Assembly: GCF_016921195.1 (NCBI RefSeq)
Contig: NZ_JAFGYF010000001.1
Coordinates: 434,001 to 498,000, forward strand
From: Cellulosimicrobium cellulans
GTDB taxonomy: Bacteria; Actinomycetota; Actinomycetes; Actinomycetales; Cellulomonadaceae
DNA length: 64,000 nucleotides
Reading direction: 5' to 3'
The notes beneath the pieces were generated by a model, which saw nothing but the letters and a program-made list of their open reading frames with translations, searched no databases and was not told the origin of the DNA. Below are positions 50,592-60,763 of the stretch, piece after piece (the stretch's first letter is position 1; each line of letters begins with the position of its first letter). The position numbers and the translations under genes are program-made.

Positions 50592-52004
50592 TCAGCCGGC
50601 GCGCAGCGCCGCGACGATGTCCTCGACCCGCTGCTTCGCGTCCCCGAAGAGCATGCCGGTGTTCTCGCGGAAGAACAGCGGGTTCTGCACCCCGGCGTAG
50701 CCGGCCGCCATGGACCGCTTGAAGACCACGACCTGACGCGCCTCCCACACGTGCAGCACGGGCATGCCCGCGATGGGGGAGCCGGGGTCATCGAGCGCCG
50801 CCGGGTTGACGGTGTCGTTCGCGCCGATGACGAGCACGACGTCCGTGCTCGCCAGGTCGTCGTTGATCTCGTCCATCTCCAGCACGATGTCGTACGGGAC
50901 GCGCGCCTCGGCGAGCAGGACGTTCATGTGCCCGGGCAGACGACCCGCGACCGGGTGCACCCCGAACCGGACCTGGGCGCCGCCGTCGCGCAGGAGCTCG
51001 ACGAGCTCCGCGACGGGGTACTGCGCCTTGGCGACCGCCATGCCGTAGCCGGGCGTGATGACGACGCTCCGGGCGTCGCGCAGGAGGGTCGCGACCTCCT
51101 CGGCGCTCACCTCGTGGTGCTCCCCCGGAGGACCCTCGCCGCCTCCGGCGGGCGCCGCGCCCTCCTCGGCGCCGAACCCGCCGAGGATGACGGACACGAA
51201 CGACCGGTTCATGGCCTGGCACATGATGTAGCTGAGGATCGCGCCGGAGGACCCGACGAGCGCGCCGGTGACGATGAGCAGGTCGTTGCCGAGCATGAAG
51301 CCCGCCGCGGCGGCGGCCCAGCCGGAGTACGAGTTGAGCATCGACACGACGACGGGCATGTCGCCGCCGCCGATCGACGCGACGAGGTGCCAGCCCAGCG
51401 CGAGCGACACGACCGTGAGCAGGAGCAGGGGCCAGATCGACGGCGCGACGACGAACCACGCCACGAGCCCGAGGCTCATCACGAGCGCCGCGAGGTTGAG
51501 CAGGTTGCGGCCCGGGAGCTGGAGCGGCGCCGAGCGCGTGCGCCCGGACAGCTTGAGGAACGCGACCACCGACCCTGTGAAGGTCACGGCGCCCACGAGG
51601 ACGCCGAGGGAGACCTCGACGAGGTGCGCGACGTCGTCGGCCCCGGCGGTGCGGGCGGTCAGGTAGGAGTTGAAGCCGACGAGCACGGCCGCGGCCCCGA
51701 CGAAGCTGTGCAGGATCGCGATGAGCTCGGGCATCTGCGTCATCTCGACGCGGCGCGCGCGCCACGTCCCGACCGCCGCGCCCACGAGGAGGACGAGCGC
51801 GACGAGCAGCGCCGTGACGAGCACGGGCCGGGCGCTCGTGCCGAGCGCGAGGACGACCGTCGCGGCGAGGGCGAGGACCATGCCGACCATGCCGAGCAGG
51901 TTGCCGCGGCGCGCCGACTCCTGCTTCGACAGCCCCGCGAGGCTGAGCACGAACAGGACGGCGGCGAGGACGTAGGTCGCCTGGGCGACGGACGTCGCGG
52001 TCAT
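50592..52004 (-). CDS. pntB: NAD(P) transhydrogenase beta subunit
   Basis: A 470-residue subunit of the proton-pumping transhydrogenase (NADH + NADP+ to NAD+ + NADPH). It has about eight N-terminal membrane helices (with [20 protein letters not shown] and [20 protein letters not shown]) and then the NADP-binding domain [59 protein letters not shown] and [15 protein letters not shown]. The ATG at 52004 overlaps the pntA stop (ATGA). Start and length match the E. coli protein closely. Confidence 0.96.
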   Translation of the reverse strand: MTATSVAQATYVLAAVLFVLSLAGLSKQESARRGNLLGMVGMVLALAATVVLALGTSARPVLVTALLVALVLLVGAAVGTWRARRVEMTQMPELIAILHSFVGAAAVLVGFNSYLTARTAGADDVAHLVEVSLGVLVGAVTFTGSVVAFLKLSGRTRSAPLQLPGRNLLNLAALVMSLGLVAWFVVAPSIWPLLLLTVVSLALGWHLVASIGGGDMPVVVSMLNSYSGWAAAAAGFMLGNDLLIVTGALVGSSGAILSYIMCQAMNRSFVSVILGGFGAEEGAAPAGGGEGPPGEHHEVSAEEVATLLRDARSVVITPGYGMAVAKAQYPVAELVELLRDGGAQVRFGVHPVAGRLPGHMNVLLAEARVPYDIVLEMDEINDDLASTDVVLVIGANDTVNPAALDDPGSPIAGMPVLHVWEARQVVVFKRSMAAGYAGVQNPLFFRENTGMLFGDAKQRVEDIVAALRAG

Positions 52005-53596
52005 CGGGCCACCCCCTGCGGGCGCGCCGGGGCGTCCTTGCGGAACATGCGGAGCATGCGGTTGGCCACGAGGAACCCACCGAAGATGTTGATGCTCGCG
52101 ACCGTCGCGGCGAGCACCGCGAGCGTCGTGACGACCCAGTCGTCCGAGCCGATCTGCAGGAGCGCGCCGACGAGGATGATGCCGGAGATCGCGTTGGTCT
52201 GGGCCATGAGCGGCGTGTGCAGCGAGTGGGTGACGTTCGAGATCACGTAGTAGCCGACGATCACCGCGAGCGTGAACACCGTGACGTGCCCGACGAGCGA
52301 CGGCGGTGCGAACGACAGCGCGAGCGTCACGAGCACCGCGGCGAGCGCGGCGCCCACGGTCCGACGACGACGGCGCAGGCTCGCGGTCGAGGCCGCCTCC
52401 GCGGCGGCCCGCTCGCGCGCCGCCGCCTCCAGCGCAGGGTCGGGTGGTGGTGCGGTCGACCCCGGGGCCGCGCTCACCGCGACGGGCGGCGGCGGCCACA
52501 GCACCTCGCCGTCGCGCGCGACGGTCATGCCGCGCTGGACGGGGTCGTCGAGGTCGAGCGCGAGCGCGCCGTCCTTGCCGGGGGTGAGCAGCTCGAGCAG
52601 GTGCACGACGTTCGTCCCGAGGAGCTGCGACGTGTGCTGCGGCAGGCGCCCGGCGAGGTCGGTCCAGCCGACGACCACGACGCCGTTCTCCGTCACGACC
52701 CGCTCGCCCGGCACCGTGAGCGCGCAGTTCCCGCCTCCCGAGGCCGCGAGGTCGACGACGACGCTCCCCGGACGCATCCCCGCCACGGCCTCGGTCGTGA
52801 GGGTCCGCGGCGCGCGCCCGCGCACGAGCGCGGTCGTGACGACGACGTCGGCCTCGGCGGCCTCGCGCGCGTACACCGCGAGGGCCGCGGCCTCCTGCTC
52901 GGGCGTGAGCGGCTTGGCGTAGCCGTCGGCGGACATGCCCTGCTGCGCGGCGGGCTCGCGCACGGCCGTACCGCCCATGGACTCGATCTGCTCGGCCGCC
53001 TCGGTGCGCACGTCGAACGCGCGCACCTGCGCGCCCAGGCTCGCCGCCGCACCGACCGCGGCGAGGCCCGCGACCCCGCCGCCGATGACGAAGACCTTCG
53101 CGGGCGGCGTCTTGCCCGCGGCCGTGACCTGCCCGGCGAACATGCCGCCGTACTCGGCCGCCGCCTCGACGACCGCGCGGTACCCCGCGACGTTGGACAG
53201 CGTGCTCAGCACGTCGAGGGCCTGCGCGCGCGAGATGCGGGGCACGGCGTCGAGCGCGAGCGCGGTCACGCCGCGCGCGGCGAGGCGCTGCACGAGGTCG
53301 GGGTCGTTCGCCGGGCCGAGCATCGCGACGAGCGTGGCGCCGGGGCGCAGGAGGGATACCTGGGCGTCCGTCGGCGCGTTCACCGCCGTGACGACGTCGG
53401 CGCCCCACGCCGTCGCGGCGTCCACGACCACGGCGCCCGCCGCCTCGTACGCGGCGTCGGAGAACGTGGCCCCGGCTCCGGCGTCGTGCTCGACGACCAC
53501 GTCGTACCCGAGCGCCCGCAGGCGCTCGACCGTGCGCGGGGTCGCGGCGACGAGCCGCTCACCGTCCTTCACCTCGCGGGGGACACCGATCCTCAC
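52001..53596 (-). CDS. pntA: NAD(P) transhydrogenase alpha subunit
   Basis: A 531-residue subunit holding the NAD(H)-binding domain I ([20 protein letters not shown]; Rossmann [36 protein letters not shown]) fused to four C-terminal membrane helices ([20 protein letters not shown] to the end). So this is the two-subunit, E. coli-like form, not the three-subunit split seen in many bacteria. GTG 53596 is preferred to ATG 53623 because AGGAG lies seven bases before it. Transcribed ahead of pntB. Confidence 0.95.
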   Translation of the reverse strand: MRIGVPREVKDGERLVAATPRTVERLRALGYDVVVEHDAGAGATFSDAAYEAAGAVVVDAATAWGADVVTAVNAPTDAQVSLLRPGATLVAMLGPANDPDLVQRLAARGVTALALDAVPRISRAQALDVLSTLSNVAGYRAVVEAAAEYGGMFAGQVTAAGKTPPAKVFVIGGGVAGLAAVGAAASLGAQVRAFDVRTEAAEQIESMGGTAVREPAAQQGMSADGYAKPLTPEQEAAALAVYAREAAEADVVVTTALVRGRAPRTLTTEAVAGMRPGSVVVDLAASGGGNCALTVPGERVVTENGVVVVGWTDLAGRLPQHTSQLLGTNVVHLLELLTPGKDGALALDLDDPVQRGMTVARDGEVLWPPPPVAVSAAPGSTAPPPDPALEAAARERAAAEAASTASLRRRRRTVGAALAAVLVTLALSFAPPSLVGHVTVFTLAVIVGYYVISNVTHSLHTPLMAQTNAISGIILVGALLQIGSDDWVVTTLAVLAATVASINIFGGFLVANRMLRMFRKDAPARPQGVAR

Positions 53597-53714
53597 GTGC
53601 GGGCTCCTCACCTCGACGAGCATCGTGGGCGCCCGCGCTTCGTCGACGGCGGGTGCGCCGCGAGCCTATCGGGGGCCGCCCCCGCCGTCCCGGGTCCAAC
53701 GTCCCCGGGTCCGG

Positions 53715-56522
53715 CTACAGGTCGCCCTTCCTCTGCAGGTAGCGCATCGCGGCCCAGCCGATCGGGATGCGGGCCCAGTAGGTCGCCACGCGGAAGAGGA
53801 CCGTCGCGGACGTCGCGAGCGCGGCGGGGACGCCCGCGGTGGTCAGACCGAAGATCAGGGCGGCCTCGATCGCCCCGAGGCCGCCCGGGGTCGGGACGGC
53901 CGCACCCGCCGCGTTCCCGACGAGGTAGATGACCGCGACCTCGACGAGCGACAGCTCCTGCCCGAACGCGGCGAGGGCGGCGTCGAACGCGAGCACGTAG
54001 CCGAGCGTCATGACGACGTTCCCCGCGATGCCCAGCGCGAGCCGCCCGGGCTGCCCCAGCATCTCCGACAGCCGGGGCCACACCTGCTGGATCGTCGGGC
54101 GGATCTTGGCGAGCACCCACGCTCGCACGGCCGGCACGAGCAGCGTCGCGAGCACGGCGAGAGCGACGCCGCCGATCGCGAGCAGCACGGTCGTCGAGGG
54201 AAGCTGGACGAGCCCGCCGTCGCCGGTCGCCACGGACAGCACGACGAGGAGCAGGATCGTCACGACGAACTGCGACACCTGGACGAGCGCGACGGTCGCG
54301 ACGGCCACCGGGGTGGAGATCCCGCGGCGCGTCAGGAGCCGGAGGTTCAGCGCCGCGGGCCCGATCCCGGCGGGCGCGGCGAGCGCGACGAACGACCCCG
54401 CCGCCTGGGTGAGCGTGACGCGCCAGAGCGGCAGCCGCTTGGACGCGAAGGCGGCGAGCGTGAGCGCGGCGCCGAACCACGTGAGGATCCCGAGCGAGAA
54501 GGAGACGACCGCCCACCACGGGTTCGCCTCGGAGACGGCCTCGGTGATCTGGTCGAAGTTGATCGTCGTGACGACGACCGTCACCGCGACGATCGTCAGC
54601 GTCAGCGTGAGGATCGTGCGCGCGCCGAACCGGGTGATCCGCTGCGGCTCGATGCTGGCCTCGGGCAGCCGCTCCACGAGAGCGGCGCGCAGCTCCTTGA
54701 GGAGCTCCTTGTTCTGCCGGATCTCCTCGCGCGTGCTCGGCGGCAGCGCGACGGGCTGGAGCAGCGGGCCGATGGCCGCGATGTCGTCGTCCGGCAGGAC
54801 GCTCACCGCGGACTCGACGGCGCGTCGCGCGCCGACGCGCAGGGCGAGCAGGGCGACCATCTGGGCGAGGTCCATGCGGCGCGCGAGCTCGGACGACGCG
54901 ATGTCGCCCTGCTCCCACCCGGTGAGCCAGACCTGCGGGGCGCCCGTCGCAGGCTCGCGCGAGACGAGCATGACGTCGGAGGTCAGGGCGCGGTGCGCGA
55001 TGCCTGCCGCGTGCGCGAGCCGGAGCTGGCGCCACGCCTCGTTGAGCACCGAGCCGGTGAGGTCCTCCACGGGCAGGTCGCGCAGCGAGACGGCGCCGGT
55101 CGCGTGCTCCTGGACCAGGACCATGGAGTCGGCGGACTCGGCGACGCCGAGCAGCCGCGGGGTGCGGACGCCCGCCGCCCGCGCGGCGTACGACAGCAGC
55201 GCGGTGCGCTCGGCCGCCGCACGCAGCGAGATCGCGGCGCGTCCCTCGCTGCCGCGCAGGCGCAGCGACCGCCAGAACCGGGCGAGGAAGCCGACGACCT
55301 GCCGGTCGCCGTCGAGCACGACGATGTCGCGCCGTACGCCGTCCTCCGCGAGCATCGCGTAGACGCGGTTGTCGCCCGCACGCGTCAGCGCGATGGCGGC
55401 CGAGTCGGACGGCGCGTCCTGGGCCTCCGTCACGGTGGCCTGCCCGTGCGCTCCGTTCGACGCCCCGCCTTCGTCGGGATGCGGGGGCGACCCGAGGTGC
55501 TGCGCGGCGAGCGCGGCGTCCGCGGTGAGGACGGTCCCGGCGTCGTCGGCACCGGGTGCGCGCAGGACGCCGACGTGCACCTCGGCGGTGATGCGGCCCT
55601 CGGCGTCGACCTCGGTGATGGGGTCGTCCGCGGCCTCGGCGAGCTCCTCGTCGTCGGTGACGTCACGGACGCGCACGAGCGCCGCGGGGGAGAAGCCGGC
55701 GCGTCGGACGCCGGCCACGAGGTCGGGCCCGTACGCGCGCTCGCTGCGCACGCCCGAGACGTACCGCACGGCGAGCCCGGCGATGCGCCCGAGGAGCAGC
55801 GTGATGATGATGCCCGGCAGCGACACCTGGCCCGTGATGAGCACGACGCCGATCGCGATGAACAGCAGGTTCCACGACCACTTGACGGTGCGTCGCCGGG
55901 TCCGGGTCCCTGCGGCCGTGAGCAGCCCGCCGATCGCGGCGACGTAGCCGGGGATCGTCAGCTGCCACTCGCCCCGCGAGTACACGGAGAGCCCACGGAT
56001 GAGGTCGTCCGAGCCCCACGCGCGCAGTGCCAGCACCGCGAGCACGCCGAGGAGCAGACCGAGCGCGGCGGCGACGATCGACTCGACGACCTGGCGGCCC
56101 AGCCGGCGGACGCCGAGCTCGGTGAGGACGGCGATGGGCACGAACAGCGTGATGAGGCCCTCGAGCACCGCGACGGGGACGAAGAGGATGCGCGCGAGCA
56201 GGTCGGAGAAGTTCCGGACGTCCTCGGCCACACCGGCCGTCGTGCCGTGCGCGTACACCGACATGAGCAGGACGACCACGACGCCCACCGCGCACAGCAC
56301 GAGGTTGACCAGGTCGATGGGGTGCCGGACGCGCTGCTCGGCCGTGTCGACGACGCGGACCGTCCCCCCGTCGTCGTCCCCGCGGCGGGCGAGGAGCGCC
56401 TCGAGCGCGCCGGTCTGAGGGCGAGGATCCACCTGCGCGGACCGGGCGAGAGAACCGACCTCGACGACCGCGCCGACGTGGGGAGCGTTGCGCTCGGTCG
56501 GCTCGGGGACGGGGGAGGCCAT
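53715..56522 (-). CDS. Multidomain kinase-like / LPG-synthase-TM membrane protein
   Basis: A 935-residue protein in three parts. Part one (about 75-260) is an N-terminal helical membrane region (IDLVNLVLCAVGVVVVLLMS). Part two (about 380-640) is a cytoplasmic kinase-like domain: TRAGDNRVYAMLAEDGVRRD, VLVQEHATGAVSLRDLPVED, LAHAAGIAHRALTSDVML, whose HRALTSDVM echoes a kinase catalytic loop but lacks the usual HxDxxxxN. Part three (about 660-935) is a UPF0104/LPG_synthase_TM domain (FVALAAPAGIGPAALNLRLL; AAVPTPGGLGAIEAALIFGL). ATG 56522 is used. Related proteins are thought to handle lipids or polyprenyl-linked sugars; activity is unknown. Confidence 0.85.
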   Translation of the reverse strand: MASPVPEPTERNAPHVGAVVEVGSLARSAQVDPRPQTGALEALLARRGDDDGGTVRVVDTAEQRVRHPIDLVNLVLCAVGVVVVLLMSVYAHGTTAGVAEDVRNFSDLLARILFVPVAVLEGLITLFVPIAVLTELGVRRLGRQVVESIVAAALGLLLGVLAVLALRAWGSDDLIRGLSVYSRGEWQLTIPGYVAAIGGLLTAAGTRTRRRTVKWSWNLLFIAIGVVLITGQVSLPGIIITLLLGRIAGLAVRYVSGVRSERAYGPDLVAGVRRAGFSPAALVRVRDVTDDEELAEAADDPITEVDAEGRITAEVHVGVLRAPGADDAGTVLTADAALAAQHLGSPPHPDEGGASNGAHGQATVTEAQDAPSDSAAIALTRAGDNRVYAMLAEDGVRRDIVVLDGDRQVVGFLARFWRSLRLRGSEGRAAISLRAAAERTALLSYAARAAGVRTPRLLGVAESADSMVLVQEHATGAVSLRDLPVEDLTGSVLNEAWRQLRLAHAAGIAHRALTSDVMLVSREPATGAPQVWLTGWEQGDIASSELARRMDLAQMVALLALRVGARRAVESAVSVLPDDDIAAIGPLLQPVALPPSTREEIRQNKELLKELRAALVERLPEASIEPQRITRFGARTILTLTLTIVAVTVVVTTINFDQITEAVSEANPWWAVVSFSLGILTWFGAALTLAAFASKRLPLWRVTLTQAAGSFVALAAPAGIGPAALNLRLLTRRGISTPVAVATVALVQVSQFVVTILLLVVLSVATGDGGLVQLPSTTVLLAIGGVALAVLATLLVPAVRAWVLAKIRPTIQQVWPRLSEMLGQPGRLALGIAGNVVMTLGYVLAFDAALAAFGQELSLVEVAVIYLVGNAAGAAVPTPGGLGAIEAALIFGLTTAGVPAALATSATVLFRVATYWARIPIGWAAMRYLQRKGDL

Positions 56523-56656
56523 GCCAGCGAGTCTAGGTCGGGGCACCTGCGCAGGCGCGGTATTTGGCCGATTCCTCCGGGTGATTCGCCCCGTTCATCC
56601 GCATGCAGGACGGCTCCCGGCCCCCGCTCGGCGGGCGGGTGTGAGCAAGGCCTCCC

Positions 56657-56686
56657 TAGCATGGGACGAGCGACGGACCAGGGAGG
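56657..56686 (+). promoter_or_regulatory. Promoter -10 and RBS of the HdeD-like gene
   Basis: TAGCAT at 56657-56662 and AGGGAGG at 56680-56686, five bases before ATG 56692, define a short leader of roughly 25 bases. Confidence 0.5.
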
Positions 56687-56691
56687 TCGGC

Positions 56692-57573
56692 ATGGCACGT
56701 GGCACGACGACGGAGGGCGACGCCGCGGACGGCCCCGACGGCCCGGCCGGCCCCGCGACGCTCGACGCGAACGGGCCGGAGCGCAACCCCTTCCGCAAGG
56801 TGTGGTGGCTCCCCGTGGTCCGGGGGACGCTCCTCGTCGTCCTCGGTCTCCTCCTCATGATCGAGCCGCTGGAGCAGCTCGGGACGCTGCGGGTCGTGCT
56901 CGGCGCGTTCCTCGTGGCCGACGGCGTGCTGGTCGCCGTGCAGGGGTTCGTGCACCGTAGGCAGGTGGGCTCGGCGTGGTGGCTCGCGCAGGCGGCCGTC
57001 AACGTCGTGTTCGGCGTCGTCGTGGCGCTGTGGCCGGACCTCACCGCGACCGCGCTCTACTACGTGCTCGCCGTGTGGGTGCTCGTGCTCGGCATCACGA
57101 CGATCGCCGGGGCGTCGGCGCTCGTCCGGAACCGCGACCTCGGCTGGGCGTGGATGCTCGCCGTCGGGATCGTCTCGGTGCTGTTCGGGGTCCTGCTCGT
57201 CACGCGGCCGCTCGACGCCTTCGACGTGCTGCGGCTCGTCACCGTCGTGTTCGCGCTCTACGCGTTCGTGACCGGGGCGATCCACGTCGTGTCGGGGTTC
57301 GCCGTCCGCGCGGTGGCGCGCGAGCTCGCCGACCTCCGCGCGCAGGCCGTCGCGGCGGGGGTCGTCGTGACGGGCGGGTCCGTGCTCGGCGCGCCCGCCG
57401 CCCGCCCGGGCGTCGCGCCGCCGTCGGCCACGGGTGGCACGGCGTCGCGCACCGCGGGCGCCCCTGCGCCGACGCCCGCAGAACCGCAGCCGGAGCAGGG
57501 GCCGGAGCGGGGAGCGGAGCCCGAGCCCGGGCGACGGCGGGACGAGCCCCCGGGGACCGGACGGCTCCCTTAG
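56692..57573 (+). CDS. HdeD-like (DUF308) membrane protein
   Basis: A 293-residue protein with six membrane helices in three pairs (LPVVRGTLLVVLGLLLMIEP; VLGAFLVADGVLVAVQGFVH; LYYVLAVWVLVLGITTIAGA; LAVGIVSVLFGVLLVTRPL), the DUF308/HdeD layout. The N terminus (35 residues) and the last 90 residues are low-complexity Pro/Ala/Glu-rich and cytoplasmic. HdeD in E. coli is linked to acid resistance; the role here is unknown. It diverges from the kinase-like/LPG-synthase gene. Confidence 0.85.
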   Translation: MARGTTTEGDAADGPDGPAGPATLDANGPERNPFRKVWWLPVVRGTLLVVLGLLLMIEPLEQLGTLRVVLGAFLVADGVLVAVQGFVHRRQVGSAWWLAQAAVNVVFGVVVALWPDLTATALYYVLAVWVLVLGITTIAGASALVRNRDLGWAWMLAVGIVSVLFGVLLVTRPLDAFDVLRLVTVVFALYAFVTGAIHVVSGFAVRAVARELADLRAQAVAAGVVVTGGSVLGAPAARPGVAPPSATGGTASRTAGAPAPTPAEPQPEQGPERGAEPEPGRRRDEPPGTGRLP

Positions 57574-57609
57574 CATGTGACGGCCGTCCGTCGAGCACGA
57601 GGAGCACCG

Positions 57610-58458
57610 GTGGTCACTGCGTACGACATCCTGTTCGGCCTCACCCCGCAGGACGCGGTGGACGGGGCACCGGTCGGGACGGCGGATCTGCTGGCGCCGC
57701 CCGTCGCTCCTTGGAGCGAGGCGGCCTGGGGCTGGATCGGCGCCGCCGGGCCGGGGATCGAGCCGCGGACGTGGCCGCGGAGCCCGAGCACCGGGCTGCC
57801 GATGCGGCACGCCGTCACGCTGCGGCTGCCGGCCGAGTACCAGCGCCGGGGTCCGGAGCTCCCGGGCGTGGCGTACTTCCTCGGTGAGGGTCAGTTCGCG
57901 ACCGAGCTCGACGCGAGCGACCCGGAGGACCCGTTCGTGGTCGACGTGCGCACGGCGCGCGAGCACCCGGAGGCGCTCGTGCTCAGCGACATCATCGGTC
58001 AGAGCTTCGCCCTGGTGTGGCTGACCGAGCACGAGCTCGCGGCCGGCCCGACCGCACCCCCGCCCGACACCCGCCGTCCGGGTGAGCACGTCGCGACGGA
58101 CGAGGGGGAGAACGCGTGGGACCCGCCGCGGGGCACGCGTCGCGGCGAGGACCTGTCGGTCACCCGGTGGGCCTACCTCGTCGCGAGGGTCGACGACCCG
58201 AACGCGGGCGCCGCCCCCGGCCGGGAGGAGACCGGCTGGGTCTCGCCGTGGGACGAGAGCTGGACGGGGTTCCCGGAGGGGGAGAGCCCCTGGGTGGACG
58301 ACCATCTCGGCGGGACGTCGGAGGCGATGGTCGACTCGCTCTCCGGTGACTTCACGCCGCACTACCTCGAGCTGGCCACACCCACGTGGGGTGTCGACTA
58401 CGGCAACCGCGAGACCCACCTGATCGACCTCCGGACGGGCGCGTTCGGGATCGCCTGA
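57610..58458 (+). CDS. Hypothetical protein, 282 aa
   Basis: I do not recognise this soluble protein. It starts VVTAYDILFGLTPQDAVDGA, is rich in Trp and Pro (PWSEAAWGWIGAAGPGIEPR), and has strand segments PMRHAVTLRLPAEYQRRG and LPGVAYFLGEGQF with SFALVWLTEHELAAG. The C-terminal half contains VTRWAYLVARVDDPNAG and TPTWGVDYGNRETHLIDLRT. There is no signal peptide or membrane helix. GTG 57610 has GAGGAG about six bases upstream; GTG 57577 is possible. It lies 36 bases after the HdeD-like gene, so they may share a transcript. Confidence 0.65.
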   Translation: MVTAYDILFGLTPQDAVDGAPVGTADLLAPPVAPWSEAAWGWIGAAGPGIEPRTWPRSPSTGLPMRHAVTLRLPAEYQRRGPELPGVAYFLGEGQFATELDASDPEDPFVVDVRTAREHPEALVLSDIIGQSFALVWLTEHELAAGPTAPPPDTRRPGEHVATDEGENAWDPPRGTRRGEDLSVTRWAYLVARVDDPNAGAAPGREETGWVSPWDESWTGFPEGESPWVDDHLGGTSEAMVDSLSGDFTPHYLELATPTWGVDYGNRETHLIDLRTGAFGIA

Positions 58459-58494
58459 CGGCGTGCGCGACTCGAGGGCGTCGCGAGGCAGCCG

Positions 58495-59370
58495 TCACGC
58501 GAGGCCGAGCGACTGCTTCCACTCCAGGGGGAGGAGTGCGTACCCGACGAACGCGACGACGTCGAGCAGGGTGTGCGCGACCACGAGCGGCATGACCCGG
58601 TGCCGTCCCCACCGGGACGTGTAGAACCACGAGAAGACGACGCCCATGACGACGTTCCCGACGAACGGTCCGAACCCCTGGTACAGGTGGTAAGAGCCGC
58701 GCAGCAACGAGCTCCACACGACGAACTTCACGCGCCCCCAGCCGAGGTCACGCGTGCGCTCGAACAGGTAGCCGACGGCGATGACCTCCTCGAGCAGCCC
58801 GTTCTGCAGCGCGGCGAGGACCAGCACGGGCACGGTCCACCACGCCGCGTTGAGCGCCGACGCCTGCACCTCGACCGTGATGCCGAGCAGCCGGCCGAGC
58901 GCGTAGAAGCCCAGCCCGGGGATGCCGATCGCGGCGGCGAGCGCGAACCCCCAGCCGACGTCGCGCACGGGCCGGGCGCCGTCGAGCCCGATGGCCCGCA
59001 CGGCCGAGCGGCCGCTCGCGCTGAGCAGGTACAGCGCGAGCGCGACGGGGAGCACCGCGAAGAAGATGCCGACGAGCTGGTAGGTGAGGTCCAGGTAGGG
59101 ACGTGCGGACTGGCTGACGTTGAGGCTGGCCGACTGGTCGCGCAGGGGCGTGCCGGCGGTGAGCCGGGCGACGATGTTGATGATCGCGTAGACCGCCGAC
59201 TTCCCGAGGCTCAGGCCGAGGACGATCCAGATCTCCGCGCCGATGCGGCGTCGCGTCGCACGGTCGGGACGCGCGGGGGAGGCGTCGGCCACCGGTGGGG
59301 CCGCCGTCGGGCCGGGCCCGGGCAGCGGCTCGGGCGCGGTCGCGGGGGTGGAGGCGGTCAGGTCGGGCAC
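58495..59370 (-). CDS. CPBP family intramembrane metalloprotease
   Basis: A 291-residue polytopic protein of the CAAX-protease/bacteriocin-processing class. After a Pro/Ala-rich cytoplasmic N terminus come about eight helices. The zinc-site motifs are NGLLEEVIAVGYLFERTRD (EE pair), SSLLRGSYHLYQGFGPF (His) and GNVVMGVVFSWFY with AHTLLDVVAF (final His/Asp). GTG 59370 lies six bases after TATAAC, so translation from a leaderless mRNA is likely. The substrate is unknown. Confidence 0.88.
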   Translation of the reverse strand: MPDLTASTPATAPEPLPGPGPTAAPPVADASPARPDRATRRRIGAEIWIVLGLSLGKSAVYAIINIVARLTAGTPLRDQSASLNVSQSARPYLDLTYQLVGIFFAVLPVALALYLLSASGRSAVRAIGLDGARPVRDVGWGFALAAAIGIPGLGFYALGRLLGITVEVQASALNAAWWTVPVLVLAALQNGLLEEVIAVGYLFERTRDLGWGRVKFVVWSSLLRGSYHLYQGFGPFVGNVVMGVVFSWFYTSRWGRHRVMPLVVAHTLLDVVAFVGYALLPLEWKQSLGLA

Positions 59371-59376
59371 CGTCCG

Positions 59377-59382
59377 GTTATA
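59377..59382 (-). promoter_or_regulatory. Leaderless promoter -10 of the CPBP gene
   Basis: TATAAC on the minus strand (59382 to 59377) is six bases upstream of the GTG start at 59370, placing transcription start at or within a base of the start codon. No Shine-Dalgarno is present between them. Confidence 0.6.
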
Positions 59383-59479
59383 GCACCGGTCCCCGGGAGC
59401 GGGCTCGACGCCGCCTGGACGCCTGGTGTCCCCGAGCACGGGCCCGCCCCTCGTGCTCGGCGGGGTGGGGTGCCCCGGG

Positions 59480-59755
59480 TCAGGTGCCGCGGGGACGGCC
59501 CGGGCGGCGGGGCGGGCGGACGTCGCGGGGGAGGCGGCCGGCGTCGTCGAGCGCGCGGCGCAGCAGCATCTCGATCTGCGCGTTGACGCTGCGCAGGTCG
59601 TCTCCGGCCCAGCGGGCGAGGGCGTCGTGGACGGCGGGGTCGAGGCGCAGGAGCACGGACTTGCGCTGCGGGCGCTGCTCCCTGCCCGGGGGCACGCCGG
59701 GGCCCGACGACGGCTGCTCGCCGTCGCCGGGCGCGTCGGGGGTGCGGGGGGTCAC
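59480..59755 (-). CDS. Ribbon-helix-helix (Arc/HicB-like) protein
   Basis: A 91-residue DNA-binding-type protein. After a Pro/Gly-rich N terminus, KSVLLRLDPAVHDALARWAG gives the strand-helix and SVNAQIEMLLRRALDDAG the second helix of an RHH fold. The tail RPPRRPGRPRGT is basic. GTG 59755 overlaps the TGA of the SPFH gene. RHH proteins next to SPFH genes recur in actinomycetes; whether it is a regulator or half of a toxin-antitoxin pair cannot be told. Confidence 0.8.
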   Translation of the reverse strand: MTPRTPDAPGDGEQPSSGPGVPPGREQRPQRKSVLLRLDPAVHDALARWAGDDLRSVNAQIEMLLRRALDDAGRLPRDVRPPRRPGRPRGT

Positions 59756-60702
59756 TGGTAGAGCGACCCCGTGTTGACGACGGGCGTCACGCGGCTGTCG
59801 CCGCAGAGCACGACGAGGAGGTTGGAGACCATCGTCGCGCGGCGCTCGTCGTCGAGCGTGACGATGTCCTCGGCCTCCAGGCGCGAGAGCGCGTCCTCGA
59901 CCATGGACACCGCACCCTCGACGATGCGCGACCGGGCGGCGATGATCGCCCCGGCCTGCTGGCGCTGGAGCATCGCCTGGGCGATCTCGGGCGCGTAGGC
60001 GAGGTTGGAGATGCGCGCCTCGATGACCTCGACGCCCGCCACGACGACGCGCGCCGCGACCTCGGCCGCGATCTCCGCCGACACGACCTCGGTGGCCCCG
60101 CGCAGGGACTGCTCGCCCGCCTCCGCGTCGTCGTAGGGGTGCGACATCGCGACGTGGCGCAGCGCGGACTCCGCCTGGACGCGGACGAAGTCGGTGTAGT
60201 CCTCGACGGCGAAGCTCGCCTTGGCGGTGTCCGCGACCTGCCACACGACGATCGCGGCGATGTTGATCGGGTTGCCGTCGGCGTCGTTGACCTTGAGCTC
60301 GCTCGTCTCGAAGTTGCGCACGCGGACCGACACGCGCTTGCGGCTGGAGAACGGCACCGTCGCGACGAGCCCCGTGCGACGGATGGTCCCGAGGTACCGA
60401 CCGAAGAACTGGACGACGAGCGTCTGCCCGGGGTTGATGACCTTGACCATCGTGAGCAGGAAGAGGCCGAGCAGGATCGCGACGACGCCGAGCACGGCGC
60501 CGACCGGGGTGGAGGTCGCGAACAGGGCGATCGAGCCGCCGAGGAACGCGAGGACGAGCAGGATCACCAGGCCGCCGCCGCCTGCGCCGAGCGACCACGC
60601 GGGCTGCTCGGTGACGTCGACACGCGTGCCGTCGTGGCCGACGGGACGACCGGTCGGCTCGCCGCCGACGGACTCCTGCGGGGGTGCTGCGCTCTCGGTC
60701 AC
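59752..60702 (-). CDS. SPFH/band 7 (stomatin-like) protein
   Basis: A 316-residue membrane protein. Two hydrophobic segments ([40 protein letters not shown]) precede the SPFH domain: [60 protein letters not shown], and the helical [20 protein letters not shown]. Such proteins scaffold membrane microdomains and regulate proteases. GTG 60702 has AGGAGAGG upstream. It is co-translated with the RHH protein. Confidence 0.9.
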   Translation of the reverse strand: MTESAAPPQESVGGEPTGRPVGHDGTRVDVTEQPAWSLGAGGGGLVILLVLAFLGGSIALFATSTPVGAVLGVVAILLGLFLLTMVKVINPGQTLVVQFFGRYLGTIRRTGLVATVPFSSRKRVSVRVRNFETSELKVNDADGNPINIAAIVVWQVADTAKASFAVEDYTDFVRVQAESALRHVAMSHPYDDAEAGEQSLRGATEVVSAEIAAEVAARVVVAGVEVIEARISNLAYAPEIAQAMLQRQQAGAIIAARSRIVEGAVSMVEDALSRLEAEDIVTLDDERRATMVSNLLVVLCGDSRVTPVVNTGSLYQ

Positions 60703-60742
60703 GGGGTCCGTCCTCTCCTGCGGCCGGTGGCCGCCCATGTCG

Positions 60743-60763
60743 TGTATAGCAAAGTGATATCAC
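60743..60763 (-). promoter_or_regulatory. SPFH promoter with GTGATATCAC operator
   Basis: A minus-strand -10 TATACA (60748 to 60743) is followed upstream by the perfect palindrome GTGATATCAC (60754-60763), which lies in the promoter spacer. A further palindrome GGTGGTC-GCC-GACCACC lies just beyond (60770-60786). The winged-helix regulator encoded 0.9 kb away is a possible binder. Confidence 0.55.
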
